A DNA stretch of 64,000 bases, from assembly GCA_037074615.1 (NCBI GenBank), contig CM073537.1:14155989-14219988 (forward strand), read 5' to 3'. The notes beneath the pieces are model-generated. The model was not told where the DNA came from, did no database searches, and saw nothing but the letters and a program-made list of their open reading frames with translations. The DNA comes from Leucaena leucocephala (taxonomy: Eukaryota; Streptophyta; Magnoliopsida; Fabales; Fabaceae). Positions 22,782-35,084 of this stretch are shown here, in pieces (within the stretch, counting starts at the first letter, position 1; each line of letters starts with the position of its first letter). The position numbers and the translations under genes are program-made.

Positions 22782-25510
22782 AACATCCTAAATCTTAAGT
22801 TCAGGATTTAAGTGAGTTAATAATAATAATAATAATTATTATATGAGTAGAAGAAATTAAATATATATAAATGATAAGGTTAGAAAGAGGAAATAAAATA
22901 GGAATGGGATCTTTAATTCTAATTTACTCTATGTGGGGCTGAGGTGTAATTTACTGCAAATACATTATTGGGAGAGAGAGAATAGAAAAAGTTCCGGCGT
23001 CTTCTTCCTCGCTCACACTCCGCCCTTGTTACTCTCTTAGGTAAGCTTATCAGATATTTTGGTAAGCCAAAATAACTTCTAATTATTATGCTTCTTTTAC
23101 GAAAATTATTCTACTTATCTATATCTTTTTATTGGTGGTAGTTTTATGGACATTAGAAAAAAAATTTAGATCCAAGTTGAGAGTGAGTATTGAGTTTTAA
23201 TAATAGAAGATTGTATGATTGTAAAACTAAATTAATAGTTAAATTTTATTATTTTAGTTTTGTCCATTGATTGACTTGAGAATTTAAAATTAATTTTATA
23301 TTAAAACTACTTAGTATTTATGAGATTTCTAATTAAATAATTGATTTGGGTTTGTTAGAGGTATTATTGAATTTTTAATGATTTAGTTGTGATTATATTT
23401 TGTTTTGGAGAATTTTGAGGTTTAGGTTTGAATAAAGTTTGGGATTTTGATAATTTATAATAATGTGATGTTGGGAAATAGGTTTTAATGATTGATTTAT
23501 ATTACTATAAGTTGGAATTGATATTTAATTAATTTAGAGTATTGATTTGGGTTGTAATTAAAAAATAGATATTTTAGAGTTAGAATCATAGGGTGTAATT
23601 TGGGGGGTTTTGTTCAATTGATATTATTGGAGGACTATTGATGAATCTTTTGAGTTATTGGATATAGAATTTAGTATTAAATTGGTTCAATTGAAGTTAT
23701 TGTAAATTTTAGGTTAATAATTTTGGAAATTTTATTAAAATGTACAATTGAGAGTGTATTAAGGATTCAATTAAGTGATTTAGGTGTTAGAAAAATAGAA
23801 AATGGTGTGGAAATAATTAATTATGAATTCTAGGAGGTTTGGGAATTTTTCTCAAAGGAAAGTATGGACTTTAACTATATATATTGATAAATAATCATTC
23901 AAATAATTATATATATTAACATGTTATATTATTATGTAGATTAATTATTAAACTATTAATTTGATATAGATATAATTTTATTGAGAAAACTTAATTGATG
24001 ATTTTTATTGAAAATAATTTTATGGGACTTAAAGTTTAACTTGATAAGTTTGAATTGAGATTAGAAACTTATTATGTGGTGAGATTAGAATTTGAAGAAA
24101 GTTATTATCTTGAGAAAAACTCTATTATGATATTAATTGATGTTCTTGATTATCGAGCTATTGAGATTTTGATTAGTATGATTATCTTGAGAATTGTGTA
24201 TATAGTGATTGGAGATTGGTGATAATGTAATTGTCTTTCTACCACGAGATATAGTCTCCATTGGAGCTCGATAGTTGGTTTTTGTGCCACTAATTTACCG
24301 AAGGACTTTCCCTCAACAGTTTATCGAAGGGCTGTAACACCCCCACCTGTTTAACGAAATAAATAAACCTATAGTCTGGTCTTATACTCTGTGAATTTTG
24401 GCCGATTCATAACATTTGACCGGTGAGTTTTTTGAGTGGCCAGTCATATAGTAGTTATCATTAGCCCATAGTTTCGATCGACATGTATAAGGCGGTTCAG
24501 TTAGTTTGATGTGAGGAATTAGGGTGATTTATCTATTTAATTATATTATGATGATGTGTTATTTTTTATCTATTGTACTTGTTAACTGTCCCACTTGACA
24601 CCTCATGAGCACATATTAATATGTATGATGTAAAATATTATTAGTTACTGCGGTATTTGTCTCACCCTATGATTATTAATATTTTTAGGTGATAGTTCCC
24701 GTACGGATCCATAAGGGAAGGTGTCATAGGCTTAAGCTTGCTATAACTTCTGTACAATTTTTATTTTTTTTATGTGTTGAATTAATATATATAAATATAT
24801 TGCCACATAGGACAATATTGCATACTCTGACTTGATTAGAGATCAGATTGTTTAGTTGACTTGTACTTTTGATGATTTGATTGATGATGTGTGTTGGTAG
24901 TAGGCCAATAGCCTTTAAGATTATGCATGTGACTTGATGATCCACTTTTTGAACTAATTGTTATATTAAGAGTATTATTCAGTATCTTGATTGTGAAATT
25001 TGGTTTATGTGATGATATTCCTGGGATCGAACCCCGGAGGCCTGTTTGAGATTATTGCGATATTATTGTGTTAATTAGGGGTATAAATTCTAATAACCAT
25101 GTTAGCGAGATTGAATCATTTCTAATATGGTTTTACATGTGAAAACTTGATTGCATTCTAATGTCCATGTTGGACCGTTAAGCATTGGGTGATTCTTTTT
25201 CTAACATGAATTACTTATGTTGCTAAGTATGTTCTTGATTATTTATGATAGAGCTTTTAAAGTGTTTAGTTATTTCTTTTATATCATAATTGTTTGTTTG
25301 ACAAGAAAGATTCTTTTATAACCATGGTGGCATTTTGATCATTTACCAAAGTTCTTTTTTACCCTAGCTAGTTTTGAAAATGTTAGTAAAATTCTTTTAT
25401 ACTAAATTAGCTTTTGGTTAACATTTTCCTTTTTCTACCATAATAGATGGTTAAGAATAATTTATGTAGTTAATTATTATATTAGAAGGAGATTTTTTAC
25501 AAATTTGGAA
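22782..25510 (+). repeat. Direct repeat copy A, LTR-retrotransposon-like
   Basis: Matches copy B (10.6-11.9 kb) in order and orientation. The left border TGTAACATCCTAAATC resembles the TGTAACACCCC start of many plant Ty3-type LTRs, and TGTAACACCCCC recurs at about 24352. No gag or pol likeness is visible. It could therefore be a solo LTR of unusual length, a nested pair, or a duplicated genomic flank. Limits are approximate. Confidence 0.5.
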
Positions 25511-25759
25511 TAATTTGTATTTAATTAAATTTCTTACAAAAATTTGTAAGTGTTTACATTGATTGATACAGGAAATTCGGTTTGAAAAGTCTTTAATTTA
25601 TAAACATAAAAAACACCGACCCTTAATTTTGTCTGGTGTAAACTTGTATATCTACTACGCTGATTTTTTAGGATATCCCGTGTAAACATTGTGCTCTAAT
25701 TTATACTCATAATGTGTTTTTGTTGATAAATGATGAGTGAATTTTGTTGTTTTATATAG

Positions 25760-25898
25760 GGAGTGTGGGCTCTGTCATGTGCTTACCCTGGTATACATCC
25801 CATGCTAGCATACCTCAAGCTGAATGTGAATCAATAGGCTTTAACTGAAGATTTTGTGCGTATGTTTGTTGGCATTGAGCACGTTGATGATCTTGTTT
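25760..25898 (+). pseudogene. Second copy of the cystathionine beta-lyase last exon
   Basis: After TATATAG it reads GSVGSVMCLPWYTSHASIPQ. A one-base frameshift follows, then a segment that reads as TEDFVRMFVGIEHVDDLV in the shifted frame. This is homologous to 19405-19552. Similarity stops at about 25898, well before the C-terminus. It keeps HASIP, which the first copy has changed to HASIS, so the two decayed independently. The preceding intron sequence also shows weak likeness between the copies. Confidence 0.8.
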
Positions 25899-25899
25899 A

Positions 25900-27264
25900 A
25901 TTCTATGAAATAAATTCATCCAACACAAGTCAACAAATCAATCTCATAAAACTCAAATTGAAACATATATTAAACTATGAAAGTACTTCAACTACACAAT
26001 CAAATTCAAATACATCACAATAGTTCAACTAAAGTAAAATCTAAACCCCAAGAAAATTTGTAAACTGAAAAACAAGAGAATATCAAAACACATATAACAA
26101 GGGTTCAAATACACAAATGGAACTAAAAAAACTCCCAAATGAAACCTTGAACTCAAACCATGCTTTCCTATCCTCAAGAGTGTGAACCCTATAGCCTCTC
26201 ATGGAGTGAAGAACCACCATAGACAGCAGCACAGTTCGAACTTCCATGGAGAAGAAGGAGCTGGCCAGATGAATGGAGGAATGTGTGGAAGAAAATGGAA
26301 AGAGATGGATGGAAGTGAAGTAATGTGTCAAATGAGGCTAAGTTTTCGTGTTTTAGCAGCTGGAAAGTTGGGTTAGATGAGAAAAATGGGTTAAGGTTCG
26401 TATTTGGTTCAAATTGCTGTCAAAACGATGATGTGCAGAATTTCCATGTGCATCGCGGCGAACTGCACACTTCAGATCCAAAACGTTGCGTTTCACTAAG
26501 GTAACATTCTGAGATCTTGGGCCCTTCCTTGCTATTTCCTTTGATTCTTGGCTGAATTTTCTTTGGATACTAAACTGTTATTAACAAAATTTGATCAAAT
26601 TTCTTTAAGTACGTGCCTATACTTAAAGCCAATTAAGCCAGCATCAAATCTATTCAAGAATCAATTATTGGGAGCAATCACAATAAATTGGACGAAAATG
26701 CCATTTTCAACACTAAATTCATGCAATCACTCCATGACACAAAGTAATCATAAAATATGCAATAAGGACCAAATAATAAGATAAAATGTCCCCAAAATAA
26801 CATGGGAATACTATTGAACTAGACTGTGCGTATAGAATAAAATTTTGTTAGAAAAGGTAAAATTTATTTTGGCGATTTCTACACTTTAGAAGAATTAGTC
26901 TCTAAACTATTGGCCAGAGGATATCACATGGTTTCTACCAAAATAAAACATGGGAGTAATATATAAAAACGGGACTCATCATTGGGTTAATTATATAATC
27001 TTATAGCAATTTTCGGCACCCGCAGCAAAAATGTAAACTTTAAAACAATTAAAAATATCACCAAAAGTATTAGTGCACTTTGCTTAAACAGAATGATCTA
27101 TAAATTAAACCGTTATTAAACAAAATATAATAATGACAAATGGAACTCCTTTTGTTAAAATTGAATACAATATCTATACATCAAACGCGATTAGTTTAGG
27201 ATCTGTTTGTTCGCCCATAATGTGTTTTTTCTTTTTACATAATGACATGATTTTTATCCATATA
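25900..27264. other. Stretch without recognisable genes
   Basis: Small frames at 26083-26331 (minus) and 26182-26376 (plus) overlap each other and resemble no family I know. 26410-26520 is less AT-rich than its surroundings. The text around 26520-26800 has the look of degenerate retroelement untranslated sequence read on the minus strand, but no domain or primer-binding site supports this. Confidence 0.4.
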
Positions 27265-28068
27265 CACTACTAGAAAAAACACTTGTTACGACGCTATCTC
27301 ACGGCAGTTAAAAGAAAAATAGCCGTAAAAAAAAGACGGTGATATATTCGTAAATAAATCATATTTTTAAAACTTTTTAACTGTGGTTTTATTTAAAACC
27401 CCCATTAAATTATCATTTTACGACGGTTCAACTAAAAATCGCTTTTAAAAATCAATTTTACTGCAATTTTAGTATAAAATGGCAGTGTAAAATTTTACGA
27501 AATTTTAAAATTCCTCGCTCTGAGTACAGTTTCAGTTTCACTTTTTCACAACTTTGTATGTTCTGTTACTCTGTCGAACGACGATAAACTTGCATGAACG
27601 TCATTTCCCTGTGTTTTCCTCCTATTTTTTGTGCCTATCTCCATCGATAAACTCATTCTCCTTCATCTTCATCGTCGTTCTACGTCGTCAGTGCCGTAAG
27701 TCACCATTTAATTTTGTTATTTGCTTATTTTTCTTACTGTTTCAGATGTTTATTGTTTATAAGCTGTAGTTCATCTTATGGGCTATCATCCTTGTATTGA
27801 AGACATGATCTTTGTAGTTTTGGTTTATTACATTGGTTTCAATTTGTTTGTGGTTTTGTGTTTCAAATTTTTTGAATCAATCAATTGTTATGTTGTTTAA
27901 TTTGTTTGTTATAAACTATAATATATATTGTAGGCTATCTTACCTTACTAAAGATTTCATTTTTGTACTTTAGGTTTGTTAACTGGCTTATAAAAAATGT
28001 TGGTTCCTATTTATTTTCTATTTGATAGATTTGGTTACCATTTGAGATTGTTTACATTTAAAGGAATA

Positions 28069-31000
28069 ATGGATCCTAATTGGATGAAAGCTAAGAGAAC
28101 TACTAAGGAATATGAAGATGGGGTAGAAAGGTTTTTTGAATTTATTCAGAGGAATACTTTGAAGAAAAGGGATGGCTTGTTCTTATGTCCCTGTGTCAAT
28201 TGTTTCAACTATAACATATTGTCTGTTCCTGATATAAGAGAGCATCTTATATGTGATGGGATAAATTTAAGATATACAATTTGGATTTGGCAAGATGTGA
28301 TTGTGAGAACTCCTTTGAGTGAGGAAATTGTGAACGATAACTTTGGGGATATAATTTCGAACATGTTTCGTGATATTGGAGCCGAATCCTTTCCACAGTT
28401 CTATTCTATACGTGAAAGTTTTCTAAATGATAATGAGATGTCATTGTACTCGGGGAGTAAAGATGAGTACATAAAGTTAAAATTTGTGTTGCGATTGATG
28501 AATTTGAAATGGAGAAATGGTTAGACCGATTCTAGTTTGACGAACTTCCTCGAATTGTTGAGCGATGCCCTTCCTGTAAGCAATACACTACCATGATCAA
28601 TGTACGAGGCAAAGAAAATATTGTGTCTGATGGGTTTGTCATATAAGAAGATACCTAACGATTGCATATTGTACATAAATGAGTATGAAGGACTGAATAA
28701 GTGCCTTAAATATGTCACTTCAAGATATAAAGTTAAGAAAGATAGTGATGATTGTGATGAGATTACCAAAGGCTCTCCTTCGAATATATTGTGGTATTTT
28801 CCAATAATACTACAGTTTAAGCATTTGTTTGCTAACGCCCTATATGCAAAGAAGTTGAGATGGCATTACGATGGGCAAATAAACGATGGACAATTTTGTC
28901 ACTCAACTGATTCTCCTCAATAGAAAACAATAGATTAGAAATTTTCTCAATTTGGTTCTAAGCCCAGAAACCTTCAGCTTGGGCTATGTACGGATGTAAT
29001 CAATCCGTATTGTAATCTCAATAGCACAAATAGTGCTTGGCCAGTTCTCCTTGTGATTTATAACTTGCCTCCCTCATTGTGCATGAAATGAAAGTACATT
29101 TGATGTCTTTGATGATCTCTGGGCCAAAATAGTTGGGAAACGATATAGATGTGGAATTGACACGTTTGATTGATGATTTGAAGAAACTGTGGGAGGAAGG
29201 TGTTGATGTCCTTAATGCATACAAACAAGAGACCTTTAAACTCTGAGCAACGATCTTTACCACGATAAATGACTTCCTAACGTATGAAAATTTGTCAAGC
29301 TATAATGTTAAGGGGCATAAAGCATGTCCCATATGTAAAGAAGACACTAACTACATGCAATTCAAGCATAGAAAGAAGACATACTACCTTTCCCATAGAA
29401 GATTTTTTAGTCGACACCACTCTTACTATAAGTTGAAGAAGCCATTTAATGGCTTACATGAAGGGAATATATGGAAAAAGAGATCAATCTTCTTTGATCT
29501 TCCACATAGGCAGAGTCTTAAAGTGAGACAAAGTCTAGTTGTCATGCATGTGAAGAAAAACATATGTGAGAGCATTGTTGGCACGCTCCTGCATATTAGT
29601 GGAAAGAGTAAGGATGGGGTCATGCAAGACGAGACTTAGCTGAAATAGGAATAAGAGCACTTCTACATCCATAACAAAAAGAGGGTAGTAAGAGAGTTTA
29701 TTTGAACATAGCGGCACACAGATTATCCAAATATGAAAAAACAAGACTATGTGAGTGTTTTCATGGTATTAAGGTGCCACAAGGGTATTCATCGAATTTT
29801 AGAAAGTTTGTATCAATGCAAGATTGGAAGATAACGGGTATGAAGTCCTATGATTGCCATATGTTGATACAATAATTACTACCAGTGGCTATTCGAGACA
29901 TTATGAAAGATGATGTGAGGAACACTATTACTAGACCTTGTATGTTCTTCAATGCTATTTACAATAAAGTGATTGATCCTGCTGAGTTGGATGAATTGGA
30001 GAACGAATGTTATGTTATTCTTTCCTAGTTAGAGATGCACTTCCCTCCAATATTTTTTGACATCATGGTCTATTGGATTGCTCGCCTGGTACGTGAGATT
30101 AGACTTTATGGCTTGTGTGTTTGAGGTGGATGTATCTGTTTAAGAGATACCTAAAAATCCTTAAAGGGTATTCTAAAAATCCTTATTGACTTGAGGCATC
30201 AAGTGTTGAGAGGTATATAGCTAAGGAGGCAATTGAGTTTTGTAACTCATATCTTGATGGGGTAAAGGAAGTTGTACTTCCTCAATCTCGGCATTACCAG
30301 GGGAAAAAACAGGGGAACTCGTGGTGCCAAAGTGAAGTGCATGTCTTGTGAATTGGTGATGCAAGCGCATATTTACATTTTGAATAATAAAGATGAAGTT
30401 CTGCTATACTTAGATGTTCACAAGAATATGCTCAGGAACATAACCCAAGAAAGAGGGATATGCAACTAGCTAATGAGCACAACATGTTTTTTGCAGAATG
30501 GTTCAAGCAAGAAGTGTTAAAGGATAACAACCTTATGAGATAATACAAATACTAGCTACCTTGTTTTGAGGTTACATGTTGGGAAGGATATGACATAAAT
30601 GTCTACTCTTTTTATACAAAAGTCCAAAATGATAAAAGTACAATGCAAAACAGTGGGGTTATGGTTGTAGTTGAAGCAACACATTCTGCTAGTTCAAAAG
30701 ATAAAAGGTAAACATTGGCGTTCATGCCATATTATGGAGTGATTAAAGAGATATGAGAGGTTAGTTATTCTAGGTTTAAAGTGCGAGTCTTTAAATGTAA
30801 GTAGGTTAATAGTAATGATGTATAAGTATATGAGAAATTTGGATTTGTTTCAGTCGATCTTTAGAGAGTTAGATACCTAGATGAGTCATTCATCTTAGCA
30901 AGTCAAGCAATTCAAGTGTTTTATGTCACTGATCCAGCAAATAAGAATCTTTCCATTGTGCTCCAAGGTAAAAGGCAAGCGATTGGTGACGACAGTGACT

Positions 31001-31134
31001 TAGGGTTCAACCTCAACGAAACCCCACATTTCACAACTACTCGACCTATAACAACAACAGAGTTTGATTTGGAAGATGATGAATATACTGTTAGGGATGA
31101 TCATTGTGAAGAAATTTGGGTGGATACAAACTAG
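28069..31134 (+). pseudogene. CACTA TNPD-type transposase, multiple stops
   Basis: The start is ATG at 28069 (MDPNWMKAKRTTKEY). Blocks follow in the family order. The transposase-associated domain lies at about 28069-28300 (LCPCVNCFN, REHLICDGI). The Transposase_21 region covers about 28600-29640 (PNDCILYINEYEGLNKC, ILWYFPII, LRWHYDG, RNLQLGLCTDVINP, GHKACPICKEDT, VMHVKKNICESIVGTLL). A DUF4218-like region at about 29820-30110 has KSYDCHMLIQ, LLPVAIRDIM and FPPIFFDIMVYWIARLV. A DUF4216-like region at about 30590-30930 has INVYSFYTKVQND and FVSVDL. The end is at 31134. At least ten stops or frameshifts lie between the blocks. The gene catalysed excision and insertion of CACTA elements in its intact form. 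Confidence 0.88.
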
Positions 31135-31673
31135 TAGGAAATTAGTTTATTTTGTTGTAATAAATGTCCCTTTAATTACCTAATTCATTGCATGATTAAT
31201 ATTTTTAGTTCTTATATATACTTATTATTTTGTAAACGTGATGAAGTGCATTTTCGATTAATATTGTTTCTTGGAATTATCTTTTAACTTGTTTAGGATT
31301 CATCTTCAATAATTTCCTTCTTGTATATATAATGTATAGATATATAGGTTCATTGAAAGTTTACTAATTTGGATGATTTTATGACCATTTGGATTTTAGG
31401 ATTGCTGATTTCATACTTTGATGCATGTAATTAATTGGTCTGTCTTGATTATACTAAATGCAGAGAGTGGTATAAAATAATAAATAAAAGAAATGATTAA
31501 AAAAAAGCTTTCCATGACAGTTTTACAAAAACACTGCCGTGTAAAGCTTAAGAAATAAAAAAAAAAATTACTCTTAACGGCCGTAGGAAAATTATACATT
31601 AATAGCGGTTAATAATATAACAACCATTAGTGTATTACACTTTAATGGAAATTTTAATATTAAACTGCCGTTG

Positions 31674-31725
31674 TAAGTCTAACATTTGACAACAGTTTTA
31701 AAACTGCGGTCAAATGTTAGACTTA
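31674..31725. repeat. Near-perfect 52 bp hairpin at the CACTA right end
   Basis: Perfect 17 bp arms TAAGTCTAACATTTGAC and GTCAAATGTTAGACTTA enclose a second palindrome CAGTTTTAAAACTG. It lies 85 bp inside the CACTA terminus and is unusually well conserved compared with the decayed transposase. Confidence 0.85.
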
Positions 31726-31810
31726 TAATGGCGATAGAATTCACACCGCTCGTGAAATCGCTGTAAAATGTCACTTTTAACTGTCATTAAAAGCCTATTT
31801 TCTAATAGTG

Positions 31811-33040
31811 ACATTGCCCATATTTGAATATCAAAAGTAATACTTCCATTATAGCATAATATCATATGTTTATAAGGCTACATTTAGCCATAAATCCACA
31901 TAATTCATGTCTTTATATATAAAGGCATCAAAATATAAGCTTACAACTATGTCATACATCACATAGTAGTTTTTGTAAATTTTTAGATTTTGCCTGCAAA
32001 ATATGTCTTCATAAAAATCATATATTCCAAAACATCATAAAGGAGCAATAATACCTTTATCTACTTGGCTACCTACTACTCTTCTCCTTCGAGGAATTTG
32101 CTCCTAGAAATTTGAGAACTTGGGCAGTGATATATATATTGGGGAAAATCTCTGTAGGACAAACCACTCAAACAATAAAGTATGCTAGATTGTAAAAACT
32201 TAGCCATGACTTTCACATACGAGTGCATATATTTAAGTAAGATTAATATTTATGGAAATGGCATACTTTCAAGTATAAAAACATACAAGTAACAATCAAC
32301 ATACTTGTCATAATGACAAGCCATATCACTATTTCAAACAAAATTTAAAGTTAGAAAGATAATGTACTACCTTGCATCTTTGACTCAAAACTATTGAAAA
32401 TTTGCTTCTACAACCCTAAAATTAAAGACGTATCTCTAAAAAAACAATATAAATCTTAAATGATCAACCTTTGGCCCTACAACCCCATAAAAACCCCTTT
32501 CTTTGGTCTCTTTTAGGGTAAAGGTAATTTTCTCTTAAAGTTTGAATCCTGGTCGTAGTTCATTCATATTTCTAAGCTTTGTCTTTGTCTCTACATGTTC
32601 TTGAGACATACAAGTTTCAACCTTTTTTTAGCTTGAACACAAAGGAGTGTTAAAAACTTCAACTTGCAATTTTGTTCTCAAAATTCCTGCCTTTGCACAT
32701 TGGGTCTCTTACCATGCCTTTTTTATTTCTTAGCAAAATCCTAACCTCTTGAAATCTCATTTTGAGGAAGTTTTAGTAGCATTTCCCTTTAGGAAAATGG
32801 CCTTTTTGAGACCTAAAAAACATCTCAAAACCAACTAAAATCACCAAGATTTGATTTAAGAGCCTTAACTTTGCTCCCAGCCTTTCTTTTTCTCTCAACA
32901 TATTACTGCTTCCTCTTCAAATAGCCAGTAAGACATGATTCTTAACCTCAAATGGAGATGATAATGTGTACTATCTCAGGTTTTAGGCTAAGCTCAACAA
33001 TAATCTTGAATTAAGTAGGCTACTAAGCCTTGCCTTATTG
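31811..33040. other. Gene-free stretch
   Basis: AT-rich unique-looking sequence with no coding likeness and no repeat that I could delimit. Confidence 0.5.
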
Positions 33041-33044
33041 AGTG

Positions 33045-33640
33045 TGTGTTTGGATTGGACACAAAACTATAAATTTAGATAAAATAATCCAAACACCCCA
33101 TATTTTCCACGATCAATTTTCACGAAAACCAATAAATTATCTAAACACTATTTTTTTTTCACAATCAATTTTTCACCAAAACCGATGAACTATCCAAACA
33201 CTAATTTTTATTCATAATCTTTTTTTTTTTACCAAAACCATGGCTTTGGTATAAGTTAGGGGAACAACTTCTAACTGATGTGTTTAGATTAGCTTTCGGA
33301 TAGATTTTTTAGGGAAGAATAGATTTTGTGAAAATTTTTCTTTTTATTAGTGTGTTTGGATTAGCTTTTGGAGAATAGATTTTACAAAAAAAATTGATTG
33401 TTAGAAGTAGTTCCCCTAGCTTTTCCAAAACCATGGTTTTGGGTAAAAATTAATTGTAAAAAAATTAGTGTTTGGATAGTTTATTGGTTATGGTAAAAAA
33501 TTGATTGTGAGAAAAATTAGTGTTTGGATAGTTGATTGGTTTTCATGAAAAATTGATTGTGGAAAATGTGAGGTTTTTGGATTATTTGATCCAAAATCAT
33601 GGTATTTGATTAAAAATAATTTTTTCACAAAAAATATATT
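33045..33640. mobile_element. Large foldback MITE (TGTTTGGATT family)
   Basis: The left arm (about 33050-33285) and right arm (about 33388-33625) are imperfect reverse complements over about 230 bp. They share ATCCAAACAC, CACAATCAATTTTTCACCA, AACTATCCAAACACTAAT and CCAAAACCATGG in opposite orientation. A spacer of about 100 bp contains further GTGTTTGGATTAGCTTT motifs. Terminal sequence is GTGTGTTTGGATTGG. The exact ends and target duplication were not resolved. Confidence 0.7.
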
Positions 33641-33699
33641 CTACTCAAAATCTATGCTACCCATAATCTATTTTCCATAATATATTATACCCAAAATGT

Positions 33700-34970
33700 A
33701 GCCTATCTGAGACCAAATTGTAATGATTAAAAGGTAAGGGTATGTAAGTGTAAATGTCATGAAATTACATAATAATACCCGAAATTAAAAGGTGATTTAG
33801 AGAATATCTTAAGCTGAAAAGGGATTATAAATCTTTTTTATGACCCTCAAGAGATACTAAAGAGGATTATGTGAAAAAGTCATGTTGAGGTCAAAAGTGC
33901 AGTTTCTGAAAGTTCTAGATCTTTAGGTGCAATTTCTAAAAAATATAAAAAATTTAGGAAAAAATCTGAAAAATAGTAAAATTGTTCCTAAATGGTATTT
34001 AAGGCCTGTTTGAGGTATTAAAGTAGAAAATAGCTCTACAAAAATATTATAAATATTATTTGATCAAAAATTTAATTGCGCCTAAAAATTAATATAGTTC
34101 AGGCCGAGTAAGGCCCAATGATGGCATGCACTGGGAAGAAAGAGGAAGAGGAATTACCATAATTAAATTTTTTCCTCTCAAAACTTCTTAACATGTTAAC
34201 TCCCTTCTACTTATTTTTTTGTGCAAACTCCTTTATCCTAACACACTAACAGCACTATTTGAAAATTGTTTTGTGTCTCAATTTGCATAACGTGTTAATG
34301 AGTTTAATATGTGGCAAGTAGCGCTGGTCAGTGGAGGCAGTTTATTTTCTGCATAAGGACAATTAATTCATCTTACAAAAAAAAAAACTTAACTCCAGAA
34401 AGTTCATAAGGACTTCATAGGAATTAAATCGATTATCATATTTTAGTTGAACTTAGATGTCTCTCTCTCTCTCTAAAATAATAATGTATTTATGTGACAC
34501 AGTTATTTTTCTAGTTAAAAGAAAAATCTCACTAGTAGTTTTAAAATATTATATGAAACTTTTATAACCAAAAAATATGTATGAAAATTTTATGAATTAT
34601 ATTAAAAAAGAAACTTGTGATACACATGATATGTGAAAATAATGTATTCTAATATTTATTTAAAAAATATTATTAAAAAAAATAATAAGACAGTGAAGCT
34701 GGGAGTGGAATTAAAAATGATTGGATTTGAATAAGGAATAAAGGTAACACCAATATCCTCATGAGGTTGAGTGGATCATCAGTTGTTGATCTTTCAGCAT
34801 CATGGGGCATATTTGGATATGCTTCATTCACTTCTTTTTCACATCATACATCATTTCAAATGAAAACTAAATTTTGTATACTCTTGGTGCAGAGGATAAG
34901 TATGATTATTTACATTATATTGAACTAGACATACTTATTTTATATATGTGTGTGGAAATGTATTACTAAC
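33700..34970. other. Gene-free stretch with a short (TC)n run
   Basis: AT-rich. A (TC)8-like microsatellite lies at about 34460-34475. No gene or element boundary is visible. Confidence 0.5.
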
Positions 34971-34974
34971 TTTA

Positions 34975-35080
34975 TTAGTGACTAATAATGACTAATAAGG
35001 TTTTGTCATTATTGATAATGAGATTCGAACCTTCCCCTTTACAAGAAATGTATGAGTTGTGTCCACACTAAGTCGGCCAA
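34975..35080 (-). mobile_element. tRNA-like SINE head, reverse orientation
   Basis: On the minus strand the segment reads GGCCGACTTAGTGTGGACAC (A-box-like). It is followed about 35 bp later by GGTTCGAATCTC, a close match to the RNA polymerase III B box. The downstream body (lower coordinates) is AT-rich and its end is unclear. It could be an old tRNA relic instead, but no clover-leaf acceptor stem is evident. Confidence 0.5.
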
Positions 35081-35084
35081 ATTT

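Larger units (their letters stand above)
27265..31810 (+). mobile_element. CACTA (En/Spm) element, both ends present
   Basis: The left end CACTACTAGAAAAAACACTTG (first 20 bases) and the right end, complement CACTATTAGAAAATAGGCTT, bound 4546 bp. The flanks are ATA (left) and ACA (right), a 3 bp duplication with one change at best. Subterminal regions at 27300-27490 and 31500-31800 carry repeated CGGCAGT, GCCGT and CTGCCGT motifs in both orientations. The interior is a decayed TNPD-type transposase on the plus strand. All this fits a once-autonomous CACTA element. Confidence 0.9.

Noticed and set aside
25010..25050. tRNA T-arm-like GGGATCGAACCCCGG
   Set aside because: It resembles an inverted T-loop, but no acceptor stem, anticodon arm or D arm can be folded around it. 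It sits in a repeat region.
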